Assembly: GCA_012932295.1 (NCBI GenBank)
Contig: JAAONU010000004.1
Coordinates: 7,325,030 to 7,389,029 of the forward strand
DNA: 64,000 bases
Origin: Cyclina sinensis
Lineage: Eukaryota; Mollusca; Bivalvia; Venerida; Veneridae
Reading direction: 5' to 3'
Below, piece after piece: positions 48,121 to 60,146 of this stretch. The position numbers were made by a program, and so were the translations under genes. A model generated the notes under the pieces. The model was not told the origin of the DNA and ran no database searches. It saw only the letters and a list, made by a program, of their open reading frames with translations. The stretch's first letter is position 1; every line of letters starts with the position of its first letter.

Positions 48121-49281
48121 TTTTTAGCTCAGCTGAGCACAAAGTGCTCAAGGTGAGCTTTTGTGATCGCCTGATGTCCGTCGTCCATGCGTGCGTGCGT
48201 CGTCAACTTTTTCTTCAAACAACTTCTTCTCCTGAACTGCTGGGCCAATCTCGCTGAAACTTGGCAGGAATGTTACTTGCATGAAGCTTTACCAAAATTG
48301 TTCAAATGGTTCAGGTCCATTGCATTTCTAGGCCACAGGAGCTAAAAATATATTTTCAAAGATGGAACTTTAAAAATCTTCTTCTCCGAAACCACAAGGC
48401 CTGGAGCTTAGATATTTGGTATGAGGCATCATCTAGTGGACCTCTACCAAGTTTGTTCAAATTATGACCGTGGGGTCAAACCTGACCCCATCCCAGGGGC
48501 CAGTTGATTTTACATAGATTTATATAGGGAAAACTTAAAAAATCTTCTTGTCAGAAACCACAAGGCCTAGAGTTTAGATATTTGGTATGCATCATTGTCC
48601 AGTGGACTTTTACCAAGTTTGTTCATGGCTCCTGGGTCATAAATGGCCCAGCCCCGGGGGTCACATATTTTACATAGAGTTATATAGGAAAAACTTTAAA
48701 AAATCTTCTTGTCAGAAACTGCAAGGCCTAGAGTTTAGATATTTGGTGTGCAGCATTGTCCAGTAGACCTCTACCAAGATTGTTCAAATCATGGCTCCTG
48801 GGTCAAAAATGGCCCCGCCCCAGGGGTCAAATGTTTTATATAGAGTTATATAGGAAAAACTTTAAAAGATCTTCTTGTCAGAAACCGCAAGGCCCAGAGT
48901 TTAGATATTTGGTGTGCAGCATTGTCCAGTGGACCTCTACTAAGTTTGTTCAAATCATAGCCACTGGGTCAAAATAGGCCCCACCCCGGGGGTCAATTGA
49001 TTTTACATAGGCTTATATAGGAAATCTTTAAAAGTCTTATTCTCAGAAATCACAATGCCTTCAGCTTAGATATTTGGTATGTAGCATTGTCTAGTAGACC
49101 TCTATCAAGTTTATTCAAATTATGTTCCCTGGGTCAAAATTGGCCACGCCCCAGGGTTCTCTTGATTTACATATAGTTATATAGGAAAAACATGAAAAAT
49201 CATTTTTTTCTCCGAAAGTAATAGGACTAGACCTTAGATATTTGGTGTGGAGTATTGTGTTGAGAACCTTTACCAGTATTG
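48121..49281 (+). repeat. AGCTCACCTGAGC-family repeat, copy F
   Basis: Starts TTTTTAGCTCAGCTGAGCAC then AAAGTGCTCAAGGTGAGC, with a GCGTGCGTGCGTCGTC stretch and about five internal units. Truncated at the 3' side by the start of the next copy. Confidence 0.7.
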
Positions 49282-50346
49282 TTAGCTCACCTGAGCACAA
49301 AGTGCTCATGGTGAGCTTTTGTGATCGCCTGATGTCCGTCTTCGTCCGTCCGTCCGTGCGTGCGTGCGTGAGTCGTCAACTTTTTCTTCAAACAACTTCT
49401 TCTCCTGAACTGCTGGGCCAATCTTGCTGAAACTTGGCAGGAATGTTACTTGCATGAAGCTTTACCAAAATTGTTCAAATGGTTCAGGTCCATTGCATTT
49501 CTAGGCCACAGGAGCTAAAAATAGATTTTCAAAGTTGGAACTTTAAAAATCTTCTTCTCCAGAACTACAAGGCCTGGAGCTTAGATAGTTGGTATGAAGC
49601 ATCATCAGGTGGACCTTTACCAAGTTTGTTCAAATCATGACCCCTGGGTCAAAAATGGCCCTGCCCCAGGGGTCACTAGTTTTACATAGAATTATATAGG
49701 AAAAACTTTAAAAATCTTCTTGTCTGAAACCACAAAGTCCTAGAGTTTAGATATTTGATGTGCAGCATTGTCCAGTGGACCTCTTCCAAGTTTGTTCAAA
49801 TCATGGCTCCTGGGTAAAAAATGGCCCAGCCCCGGGGGTCACATGTTTTACATAGAGTTATATAGGAAAAACTTTAAAAAATCTTCTTATCAGAAACTGC
49901 AAGGCCTAGAGTTTAGATATTTGGTGTGCAGCGTTGTCTAGTGGACCTCTACCAAGTTTGTTCAAATCATGGCTCCTGGGTCAAAAATGGCCCCGCCCCA
50001 GGGGTCAGATGTTTTATATAGAGTTATATAAAAAAACTTTAAAAAAATCTTCTTGTCAGAAACCACAAGGCCTAGAGTTTAGATATTTGGTGTGCAGCAT
50101 TGTCCAATGAACCTCTACTAAATTTCTTCAAATCAAAGCCACTAGGTCAAAATAGGCCCCACCCTGGGGGTCAATTGATTTTACATAGGCTTATAAAGGA
50201 AATCTTTAAAAGTCTTCTTCTCAGAAACCACAATGCCTACAGCTTAGATATTTGGTATGTAGCATTGTCTAGTAGACCTCTATCAAGTTTGTTCAAATTA
50301 TGTCCCCTGGGTCAAAATTGGCCACGCCCCAGGGTTCTCTTAAATT
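49282..50346 (+). repeat. AGCTCACCTGAGC-family repeat, copy G
   Basis: Starts TTAGCTCACCTGAGCACAAA directly after copy F, giving a head-to-tail pair. Nearly the same order of internal units as copy F. Contains a GTCC/GTGC tetranucleotide run at 49344-49371. Loses similarity near 50346. Confidence 0.7.
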
Positions 50347-51095
50347 ATATATTTAGATACCGTGAGATTATAACAACATAATATTTTACTTCAAAACTGA
50401 TTATAAAAGTCAAAATAGAATTAAAAAATATTTCGCTCCAGCCTGATTTGAACTCTGGACCCTCATGTTAACAAAATATTTCCAACGCTTTTACTGTCAC
50501 CACCATCGCCGCACGTGATAATACAGATATTTACTTTAAATCTTATACAATATAGTTATACCGTCGTGTTACGGTATAGCACTTTGAAAGGGAAAAAATC
50601 AATTTATAATGTAATTATTTGACTTATTTTTTGTCAGTAAGTTATTTTTAAGCATTAGTCATAAATATTACAAGAAATTTATAATACAAGAAAACTTTCT
50701 TTTTTTGGTCGTCTGGAGCACAGCCCCTTTAAGGCGCAGCAGATGAAGCTTCTCGTGGAGCTATATGCGGCGTATACCAATGCATGGAGGTCAAGGAAAA
50801 ATACTGAAGAAGTAAAAACTTATATTCCAGTGAAGTGGAGTGTTGACTTTAATTTATGGCTCGGCCAGTCATTTTTTTGACCGTATTCAGCTAAATGGGA
50901 CTAGCTCAAGTGTGGTTCGAACAAGACCTTTGTGAACAGACCTCTATCCTACAGAAATGAATTGCTTTGCATAAAGGTATTGCATTACACTCGTGTATCC
51001 ATTATCTAAAACCATAAACCCAGCAGTAAGCGACAGGTTTTGCAGTACTTTCAGTGCTTGATTTTTTGTTGTTGTGTAGGCTGTTGTTCGATACA

Positions 51096-51147
51096 GGGTG
51101 GCCATACCACGTGGTATATGATGTCATACCACGTGGTATGGCCACCC
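51096..51147. promoter_or_regulatory. 52-bp palindrome with two CCACGTGG sites
   Basis: GGGTGGCCATACCACGTGGT on the left and its reverse complement on the right, with a short ATATGATGTC centre. Each arm contains the 8-base E-box palindrome CCACGTGG. 300 bases left of the foldback element; no gene is adjacent, so any regulatory role is a guess. Confidence 0.5.
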
Positions 51148-51455
51148 GATATATAAAGGGATACACCGCAAACAATCCACGAATATTGCCTTTGATGATT
51201 TGAAGTAAAGGAAGATATTAAGTTTTTCCTTACACCTTCTAAACTTACGTTTCACATCAAAATCAAGGACGATTAAAAAGTGTGAAGACAATACTTCGGT
51301 GATAGAACAGTGAACGTAATTATAAGACAGTAAGTAGTACTCGGTACTTTTATTTTCTCTTCTCTCCCATTTAAAATGAATGTTCACTCGATTCGGACAT
51401 AGTAGGTTAGCGTTGGAGGATGTAAAGAAAATTTATATTTTGTACAGGTTGTGAT

Positions 51456-51665
51456 TGTAGCAACGCTATATGTCGCAACGCCGCTATATGTCGCAACTAA
51501 CGCTAAATGTCGCAACGCTGACGCTATATGTCGCAATCAACGCTATATGTCGCAATCGTCTACCGCTAAATGTCGCAACGTTGCCGCTATATGTCGCACA
51601 AAAATCGATTGCCGCTAAATGTCGCAACCCCTTGACGCTAAATGTCGCACTTGGTAGGAAAGTAA
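51456..51665 (+). repeat. Left inverted arm: nine CGCTAWATGTCGCA boxes
   Basis: Nine 14-base boxes separated by 3-15 bases. The W position reads T,T,A,T,T,A,T,A,A from the outer end inward. The ORFs covering it on both arms are artefacts of the array. Confidence 0.9.
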
Positions 51666-52205
51666 CAGATGGAACTGAAACAAAAAGTAAGTGTTAAAAC
51701 ATTTAAAGTTTATACCATTTACACATGAAAACATATCCTAGTAAGCAAACAAAAGTTGTATTTTGCGGTCTATGGCAAAAACCTTGTATGGCCATAGAAA
51801 CGGTTTTTGATAAAAGGGATGGATTTGGTTCTCAACCACGGACCAGGTGTGAGATCAAACTTTCTCTTTGAGGATGTCTTTCTCACAAAATGCATCAACA
51901 AAAACATTTGGATATACATGTATATTTGTTATATTATTTGACATAACTGAGCAAACCGCTTGTTCATGCTAAGGGGGAACTATATCTTAATATATATTTT
52001 ATATTATACCTGTTCATAATCTGACTAGATAGGCTTTACTACATGTAAGTATTAAATAATACCAAATTGATCTGTTGATCGATATTCGTAACTATGCGGT
52101 GTATTGATTTAGGTTTATGACAGAATTATTATACTTTCATAACTTTTTATATTTATCTCAATATTTCTTTGGGAACATTAATGAATCAATATACTATGGA
52201 ATTGC

Positions 52206-52280
52206 CAAATGTTGACTGCCTACTGCTTACTGTCAACTGCTTACTGTCAACTGCTTACGGCTTACTACTTATTATTCACT
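52206..52280 (+). repeat. CTGCTTACTGTCA microsatellite
   Basis: Five to six imperfect units of ACTGCTTACTGTCA. The same unit recurs at about 52890-53025, next to the inverted repeat. Confidence 0.75.
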
Positions 52281-52392
52281 GCTTATAGCATTAAAATAAA
52301 AATGGACGACCTATTACAACTATATTGGTCAAAAAATTATTCAGTTGCCGAAATAGTTGCCGTTCTGGAGGTCAAACACAATATAGTGCAGT

Positions 52393-52783
52393 GGTATATA
52401 GGCCACTTCCAACAGCCTTGCTGTTGGGTAAGCCCTTTAGCGATGTGGTTGAGGTGTCCGCCTACGGACCAAGAGGTCTGTTGTTCAAAACCCGGTTGGA
52501 CCCTTGGTATTTTTCTGCCTCCTAATTTACTTTAATGGTGTCAGAAGTGTTTGACGGACTCATGCGGTAAGCAGGGAGTGTCATTCAGGAGAGCTGGCTA
52601 GCTCTGAAAAGTAAAGAGGGGAGGAGTGTAGTGGTTGTAGGTATATAGGCCACTTCCATCAGCCTTGCTGTTAGATTAATCCTTTAACGACGTGGTTGAG
52701 GTGTCCGTCTACGGACCAAGAGGTCTGTGGTTCAAAACCCGGTTGGACCCTTGGTATTTTTCTGCCTCCTAATTTACTTTAAT
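52393..52783 (+). repeat. Two copies of a 144-bp tRNA-like (SINE-like) unit
   Basis: Copies at 52393-52536 and 52640-52783, roughly 90% identical, 103 bases apart. Each has GTGGTTGAGGTGTCCGCCTA/TCTA (A-box-like), GGTCTGTGGTTCAAAACCCG (B-box-like) and the tail CTGCCTCCTAATTTACTTTA. Short ORFs inside are incidental. Confidence 0.7.
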
Positions 52784-52863
52784 AGTTTACAGGTACATAT
52801 ATATTCTTAGAACAACATTTAAAGGAATTCACTGATAAATTAATAAATGCATGGACTATAACA

Positions 52864-53207
52864 TGGAATTCCATAAACGACAGCCAACTGTTGACTGCTT
52901 ACTGTCTACTTCTGACTAACTACTGCCTACTGTTAACTGCCTACTGCTTACTGTCAACTGCTTACTGTCAATTGCCTACTGTCAACTGCTTACGGCTTAC
53001 TGCTTATTGTTCACTGCTTATAGCATTAAATGTACCAAAACCTAAATAATAATGCGTGTCTGTGCAATAAATCGTTGATAACTCGGTCGGAATCCTTTGG
53101 CTGATACATTGCAAATAAATACGCGCAACGCACGGTAGGCAGTAAGCAATAGTGTAAGCAGCGCGCAGTAAGCAGTCAACAGTTGGCTGTCGTTTATGGA
53201 ATTCCAT
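52864..53207. repeat. Inverted repeat with GGAATTCC ends
   Basis: Arms of about 40 bases (52864-52903, 53167-53207) beginning ATGGAATTCCATAAACGACA. Between them are ACTG microsatellite and about 130 unexplained bases. MITE-like, about 344 bp. Confidence 0.65.
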
Positions 53208-53634
53208 AATATACTGTATTATAATCAAACATTTCCAATCGATCTTCGTAATGCACAATCACTATACATGAAAACTTGGACGTAGCTTTGTTTTATCAAA
53301 AAATCTTTAAAAGGCCCTTTTGAATATAAATACATGTATATATTTAACTCATTTGAACTTAAAATGATAACACACAAACTGCACTAAAACTCTAGTGCCA
53401 TATCATGTTTTATGTAATTTTACGGTTACACTAGTCGTTTATGAATATTATTGTTCACTTAATCATTACAGTATCAATTAGCATTATTTGATTTCAATAT
53501 ACTTGTTCTTGTTGGAAAATATGGATTAAAATGATTTGCACAAACTTGAGTTTATTTTTTTGATTTGACTTTGTAATCATGGTACCTTACCACATTATTA
53601 ACTGTATAACAGTAACGTGTATTTTATTTCTTGC

Positions 53635-54493
53635 GGTGCCTTGTGCCGCCGCATTGCGGCCTTGCCGCATAAACTGGTTCAAAGTCGTTTATGCGGTGAT
53701 TTTCTCCGCATTAAAGAAATACTTTTTATGCGGCACAAAGGTACCCTGTCACCGCATAAAAACAATTAAAATGTTTAAGACTTTTTTGTATTAGTGACGG
53801 GGTGTTTTTTGACGTTAAAAAATAAAATAAATATAAAAAAAACCATTTATCTCCTGCTAAGGTTATGTAAATGTGCAACGTGTTTATGTGTCAATCAAAA
53901 TTGAATCGGCGTATGACATATTTTTTTACCATTTATTGGACTGACGGACATTTATGATCATTCGTAACGTCATTTTAAACAGTTTTAAGAGATAATTGTT
54001 AATTATAGGCCACGCAAGTTTGCTCGGTTGTGTACTAAATTTTTATTATGTCGTGAAATTGATTTCGCTAAATCGTGAAAATTTGCCGCCGCATTTGTCG
54101 GAACAGGCGCGCAGGTTTTAGAGGCATATCTAGGCATACCAGTAACTCGATTTTGTAAATGAAAGAAAATTATAAAATAAGATTCTTTTACTTTAATGTG
54201 TTAGAACCGTTCTACGGTAGTCTACAATGGAATCCCTGTTTAAGGGATAAATTATTATCGAAAGTTGTTGAAATATTAATACTTTACTTTGTTTGGCTTG
54301 AAAATATATAAACTCAGGTTCAACCTCTTTATATGGCAAAAAGGCACTGTTGCGCCGCATAAAAGCAATTTTCGCTTTATGCATTGCGCCTAGCCGGATA
54401 AACGTGTTCACCACTATTATGCGAGGAAAATCACCGCATCAATGACTTTGAACCCGTTTATGCGGCAGGGCTTCTATGCGGCGTCACAGTGCC
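53635..54493. mobile_element. 859-bp nested inverted-repeat element rich in ATGCGGC
   Basis: The left arm starts GGTGCCTTGTGCCGCCGCAT and continues TTGCCGCATAAACTGGTTCA. The right arm is its diverged reverse complement, ending GTCACAGTGCC. Similarity covers about 65 bases well and about 130 bases loosely. No transposase. Confidence 0.65.
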
Positions 54494-56359
54494 TTTATTC
54501 GGCTGCGAAGCATCCAAGTCTTATATGATTTTATATAACACACATGATTTACTGCGGCACTACACGATTTATTTTGCGAGTTCCCAATAAAACCACAAGA
54601 TTAATTTTGATGCAAAGCATCAAAGGCGGCGCACATGGTTCTGAAATAAGATAAATAATAAGTGTATAAATTAACCTATACAATTGTACACGTGTGTAAT
54701 ACATGTTGTACATTTTGATGATATAATCAAGTTATTTACAGATGGGATGTAAAAAGATTTTAAAGGGGGACATTTGAATTATATCCATGTTTTAATCACT
54801 TTTATTGAAGATGTGAAATCATGTGAATTCACTTTTCTTCAACAAAATGACCAGATATGAATGACTATATTCTCATAAAAAATCATTTGATCTTTCATTT
54901 TTTATGAAAATTGCATATTGTCTCCCTTTAAAATTAAAAATTGGGATAATAATCAAGTGTTCTTCGTCTGCGACACAATTCAGCACTTGAATATTCCAAA
55001 TGTCTACTATTACTTTATATCAACAATCTATATCCTTTTAATGATTTTAGTCTGTTTAAATCCTACTGTTTTGTGTCTTTTTCTGTTCTATCCTGGTTGC
55101 GCAACCATGATAGACAGGATATAATCCAATTTTGACAAACTCAGATTTTCAATCTTTTTCTTGAAAAAATGTTATGTTTTCATTGTTTATATTGTATGCA
55201 TGAAGAAAATACCATCACACATGCACATGCAGTGGTCATAAGCCTTCAACGAACATTAAATACTATACTTTATATAGATTTGCTGCGATTGACCTAGGAA
55301 CATTTTGGAACCATCGATAGCACATTAAGTAAATTGAAACAAGGATGACTTCAGTGATCGGAAAGTTTCAAAAGGGTTGCTAAGTTTACTGTCCAAAGTT
55401 TCTAGGCAGCCCAATACATGTCAAAATTTCAAATTTAAACCTTGAATGACAATTCCAAGAATATGTTTTTCTTCCCACAGAGAATGAGAATTTGAGATCC
55501 ATGGACGGTTATTTCTGTAGTAGGGAACTGTAGAAGAGAATCGTCATTATAAATTATTTAAAATCACCTCGTAAGCTTGCTTTTTCCCCTCTCTGTGTTT
55601 AAGAGAAAATTATATCTAAGGAATTACCGTCTCTGGTAGGTAACGGGAAACGAATTTTTGTGTAGCAGTAGCAGTGTGAGTGTATTTCTGAAATTGGAAC
55701 AAAGAGAGCTGCCGACCTGACAGTGCTTACGCTAGGTAATCAACTATGGAGTACACATTCTCCTGTAATAGATGAAGGGCTTTACTACTAAATATTTTCT
55801 TGTACGCATAATATTCCCAGATTTGGTGAAAACTATACCAAGATACTTGTCTCTGAAGGTGTGTCCTCGATTTTGAAATAACAATTCCTATGTTATCGAC
55901 ATCCAAAAAATAAAACCTTACATGTAACATCTTTGTTCGAATTCCACATTTCACAGTATGGTATTACGTCATTTCAAATATTTTGTAATTTGTCTGCACT
56001 AGATAACACCCGAAGTACAACTGGTACTCTATCATATTCATGGTTTAACGGTTTAGTGGCGTAGTGAAAAGATATGTTTTTTTTGTAACTATAACGACTG
56101 AATTGACTCCAGCAAAGTAAGAGTGTTCTTCAAATTCATCCTTGTGTCTGTATTCACAAAGACAGACTCATTCTTTATTATTGCATTAAAACGACAGATT
56201 TTGTACAATTTCTATTTTCAAGTTAGTTTATACAAATCAATTTTATTTCGATTGTGACGAAAGCTTTTAGCTAATAGAATCATTCTCAAATCCGTCCCTG
56301 GAACCAACCAGTACTAAGTAATGAGAATAAAGTTTATTGCTGAAGGAAATAACCGATGC

Positions 56360-56455
56360 CGACACGGCCGCTGACGGGGTTCGAACTCGTGTCTTGACTA
56401 GCTATCCTTAGAGTACAAGTCCGACCTTTTAACCACTCGGCTTCACCTTTCTTTA
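56360..56455 (-). repeat. tRNA-like sequence (Ser/Leu-type) inside the foldback element
   Basis: The reverse strand reads GGTGAAGCCGAGTGGTTAAA (A box) and ACGAGTTCGAACCCCGTCAG (excellent B box) with a long variable region. The ends do not pair cleanly. A SINE head or tRNA pseudogene is more likely than an active gene. Confidence 0.5.
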
Positions 56456-57639
56456 TATAGCTATAGTTGAAAGAATTAACAAAGATTTGCATTTCAGATT
56501 AAGTAGCAACACACTGCTAGATAAATGCTGTGAATACACAAGTGCTTGCAGCGCTTTGATTTGTTTTAGGAAAAGTAATTAAATCTGTAATTTTTGCATC
56601 AAAAACTTTTGATTAAAAATACAAACTTACCTGATTTGGATCAATTTATTTTTAAAATTAATAAATACGATTTATGAAGTGACATATTTTAAGTGATGTA
56701 CAGAATAATTGGATTTTTTTTACATTGATAATGATCCAAGATTCTCCCAAATTGATTACGTCAGCGCATGGTACAAAATAAAACACTATTCAAATATAGG
56801 CGTCGCCGTTCTCGGCGCCGCCAACAAGTAAATAAAAAATGTCTCGTACATAATTTTAACACTTTGGGGCACATTTTAAATTTCTCGCATTGTTGCAAAA
56901 CATTTTTATTTTTCATTTTTGTCAAATGAAAAGAAAGTATTTTCTCATGTCCGTAAACATCCAATGGACTGGACGATTTCAGATTTTCATGTATAGGGGG
57001 TAGGTAATCGAGACTAGATATCATGGAACTAGACAATAAAGCTCAGGAAATGATGACGCATAGAATCTTGTTACCTGACCTGTCTGGATCTAAAGGGGCA
57101 CTGTTTTGTATTGGACAAACACGCAAAATGTGTTACATTCTCATAATACAAAATGTATATCTGAAACTATCCATCTATTTTTTTTGCCTTAAAACTAGAA
57201 AACAAGTTCGTTATGAAGAAATGTATATTTTTTATATTTAACGCATTAAAGTTTTTGATCAGACCCGTTACAATCAAATAAACCGTGTGATAAGGAAATA
57301 TTTTACTATTATAATTATACTATAGTAACGATTCCCCTTTAACCCAGTAAAATGTTAAGATCAGATTGTAATTTATAACTTCGTGGTGTAACATAGTAAT
57401 ACATTTTTTTTTGTTTTTTACATGCTGTTAAGCAATTTGGTAAAACTCAACAGCTGCCTTTTAAATAACAGTTTTTCATGCCTTTCCATCAAACAATTGT
57501 TTCGCAGCCATTTTACGCTTGTATAATTATATATATTATATTAAAGTATCACGTTTCTGTTATACCTAGTTGATGTTATTGTGACGTGTGTGCTTTTCAT
57601 TGGTCAGAAAACTGTTTGTGGTGCTAAGGACAATGCTTC

Positions 57640-57905
57640 AAATAGACCGACGGTGCGGAATGCCTGGGTTACATACAAGTTGTTTGAAATTTGTTCAAAT
57701 TCGCATAATAAATGATAAAGTTATGGAGCGGACAAGAATTTGACCTTCAAGTGTGACCTTGACCTTGACGCGGTAGGGACCTTGATGCTGCATGGAACAC
57801 AATATCTAATGCCGGTGAACATTTGTGTGAAGTTTGATCAAATTAGCATAATAAATGAAAAAGTTATGGAGCGGACACGAATTTAACCTTTGACCTTCAA
57901 GTGTC
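57640..57905 (+). repeat. Two tandem units of about 140 bp with GACCTTCAAGTGTGACCTTG
   Basis: AGTTATGGAGCGGACAAGAA, GCATAATAAATGA and TTTGACCTTCAAGTGT occur twice. A dispersed repeat near the right arm of the foldback element. Confidence 0.65.
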
Positions 57906-58119
57906 CCGCTACCAACTATTTTGATGTTTGTTGTCCGTTCCACTGTATTAAATAGTAATAAGACACATCACGCAGTAACGATATGAATTCACGCGGCTTA
58001 TATTTAATTTCATTTTGTTACCGATATAACCTCTGTTAATGCGATATATGTATTTGTGAAAGGTAGTTTTGTTACAAATATAAATGGAAACCAATCGGTC
58101 AATGTGCCTGATCTGATTT

Positions 58120-58328
58120 GACTTTTCCACCAAGTGCGACATTTAGCGTCAAGGGGTTGCGACATTTAGCGGCAATAGATTTTTGTGCGACATATAGCGG
58201 CAACGTTGCGACATTTAGCGGTAGGCGATTGCGACATATAGCGTTGATTGCGACATATAGCGTCAGCGTTGCGACATTTAGCGTTAGTTGCGACATATAG
58301 CGGCGTTGCGACATATAGCGTTGCTACA
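58120..58328 (-). repeat. Right inverted arm: nine TGCGACATWTAGCG boxes
   Basis: Reverse complement of the left arm: same nine boxes, same W order, nearly the same spacers (differences only near 58178 and 58226). Confidence 0.9.
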
Positions 58329-59659
58329 GTTAAAAAATATAACATGTTCGTGCATATTTGAATTTAAAGTTTATACTGTAGCGAGATATTTGCGTACCGG
58401 GGTTTCCCAAACAAATACGTATTGAACAAAAACGATAGAAACTGTGAAAATTTAAGTAGAATGTGGCTAAAAAGTTTCTAAGAGAGTATATATTCAAAAG
58501 GGTAAAAAAAAGTTATTGTCCATTAACAAATAAAAACTGTTCTCTTCAAATTAACCAAATTTGTTGCATGAAAACAAATTTTCGACGCGATGATTCAGAC
58601 TTCTTCACATGAAATAGAAATCAGTAGCCATTCTTCTCGTCTTTGAACATAAAATTAGAATGGTGACTTGAAACATTTTTCAGACAACCTCCCTTAATGA
58701 TTTACGCGAAAACGAAAGAAAGAGAGAAAAAAAATTAAATGATTTACCTCCTTTGACAATAAAATCCGAAAACACGTATAGTATTACATAATATTTTTAA
58801 TGATGATAGTTCTGGAAGAGGGAGATATAAATTCTTGCAGTATTTCAATATTCTATCGGGGGGAAAACTTTTCCGTTGACAGCTGTACGTTAGATTCACA
58901 CGTGTAATATCACTTGAAGCTTACATAGTTTTAAACTTACACCACATATCTGTTTAATGTTGAAGTAAAGGAGTCAGAAAATATGTCGGAAAATACGATA
59001 CAAGTAAGCTTCTTTAAAAAGTAGCATACGGGAGGTTCATTAGCATGCTCTGATAAATCATGTCTATATGTTTGTGTCATTTGTTTGTTATGGAAAATTG
59101 TATGCCTTTGCCATATTATTTGTGTCTTTTGTAAATAGCAAAAAACAAATATTTGCTGATATACCAATTAATTTTGAACTTGAACTGGAACTTATTCAGT
59201 ATATTAGCTTTTTCAAATCGATAATTTGTCCCTCTCACTAATGAAAACACAGTACTAATTCAGGTAGTCAAGTCATGCTTCCCAAATATTTGGAATGCAG
59301 TTATTTAAATATGCAGGCTGCAAAGGTCAAACTGGAGAAAGGTCATTTAGATAAAAACATTTGACAAAATATATTGATAAATGTTTGTTTTCCTGGATTC
59401 GAATTTCAAGCAAAACGGAGTGTCAGGGGCAGACTATGCTTTAGTTTAATGTCAGACAAATGACCATTTGGGATGCATCTATTGGATCAACTGATATCAT
59501 AGCTATACTCTTCTGCCGAACAAATTCAAGAAAGTTTAGTGTGGCTGATAAGAAGTTATATCTCCATAAAGCAGAGACATTTTTATTTAGTTAATATTTT
59601 AATAAATCAAAATAAGAAAAAAATAAGAAAGATAAATATGATAATTGAGCAGAATATTC
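58329..59659. other. Between foldback element and TcmP-like copies, nothing recognised
   Basis: AT-rich and unique in this window. It probably includes the promoter or a 5' UTR intron of the TcmP-like gene, given the acceptor-like sites at 59667 and 60139, but no signal can be named. Confidence 0.4.
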
Positions 59660-59676
59660 CTCTTCAGGTGTGAATT

Positions 59677-59826
59677 ATGGGAAGTGAGTTCTTAGAGAAT
59701 GACACGCCACATGGCCTTGTCAAAAGAATTATGTACAAGAAATACCTCCAGGCTTTCGTACCTATAACACAATATACTGGGTTTAAGACTGTCTTTATTT
59801 CTGCCTTTTCCGTAAAAAGTTCTTAA
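59677..59826 (+). pseudogene. Decayed tandem copy of the TcmP-like 5' end
   Basis: Forty-nine codons aligned to the start of the gene at 60147, including the acceptor-like TCTTCAG before the ATG. Identity is very high to about codon 33. The glycine loop is then lost (ISAFSV in place of IDGFAG) and TAA ends the frame. Several differences in the aligned part are silent third-base changes (AGA/AGG, TAC/TAT, TTC/TTT, GTA/GTG), so both copies may once have been constrained. The rest of the gene is not found between the copies. It could be a dead paralogue or an alternative first exon. Confidence 0.65.
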
Positions 59827-60146
59827 TCCTAAACAAATCAGTGGAATTAAGTGCTCTTCGGGTTACTCTCCAGAACATGTCTGGCAGAGGCCATACAGGC
59901 TTTAACGTTAAAAACCTTAAGCGAATCTAGAAAAAAAAACAAACAAACAAATAAAAACACTGATTAAGCTAGTCGGCTATTGTAATAAATCCGTGTCTGA
60001 AAGCAGTTTGTTTATCCATTGTCATCCAAATTTAAGAAGCATTCATGTGACCATCAAAACGATAAATCATTAGAAACAAAAGAAATAAAACGGTTAAAAA
60101 GGTTAGAACATAACTGTTCATGAGAAAATTCCTTTTCAGGTGAATT

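Larger units (their letters stand above)
51456..58328. mobile_element. 6.9-kb foldback-type element with box-array inverted repeats
   Basis: The outer ends read TGTAGCAACGC and GCGTTGCTACA. The arms (about 51456-51665 and 58120-58328) are near-identical inverted copies. The interior has no transposase-like ORF but carries nested repeats: a paired SINE-like unit, CTGCTTACTGTCA microsatellite, a GCGGTGCC inverted-repeat element, a tRNA-like unit and a GACCTTGACC unit pair. No clear target duplication (GTGAT left, GTTAA right). The alternative is two independent short elements in opposite orientation. Confidence 0.6.

Noticed and set aside
51456..51665. CRISPR-like array of short repeats and spacers
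   Set aside because: Eukaryotic context, 14-base repeats, spacers of only 3-15 bases and an inverted second copy.
51470..51697. ORF shared with 58099-58314 (minus), suggesting a conserved small protein
   Set aside because: The identity comes from the inverted DNA arms; the box array explains both ORFs.
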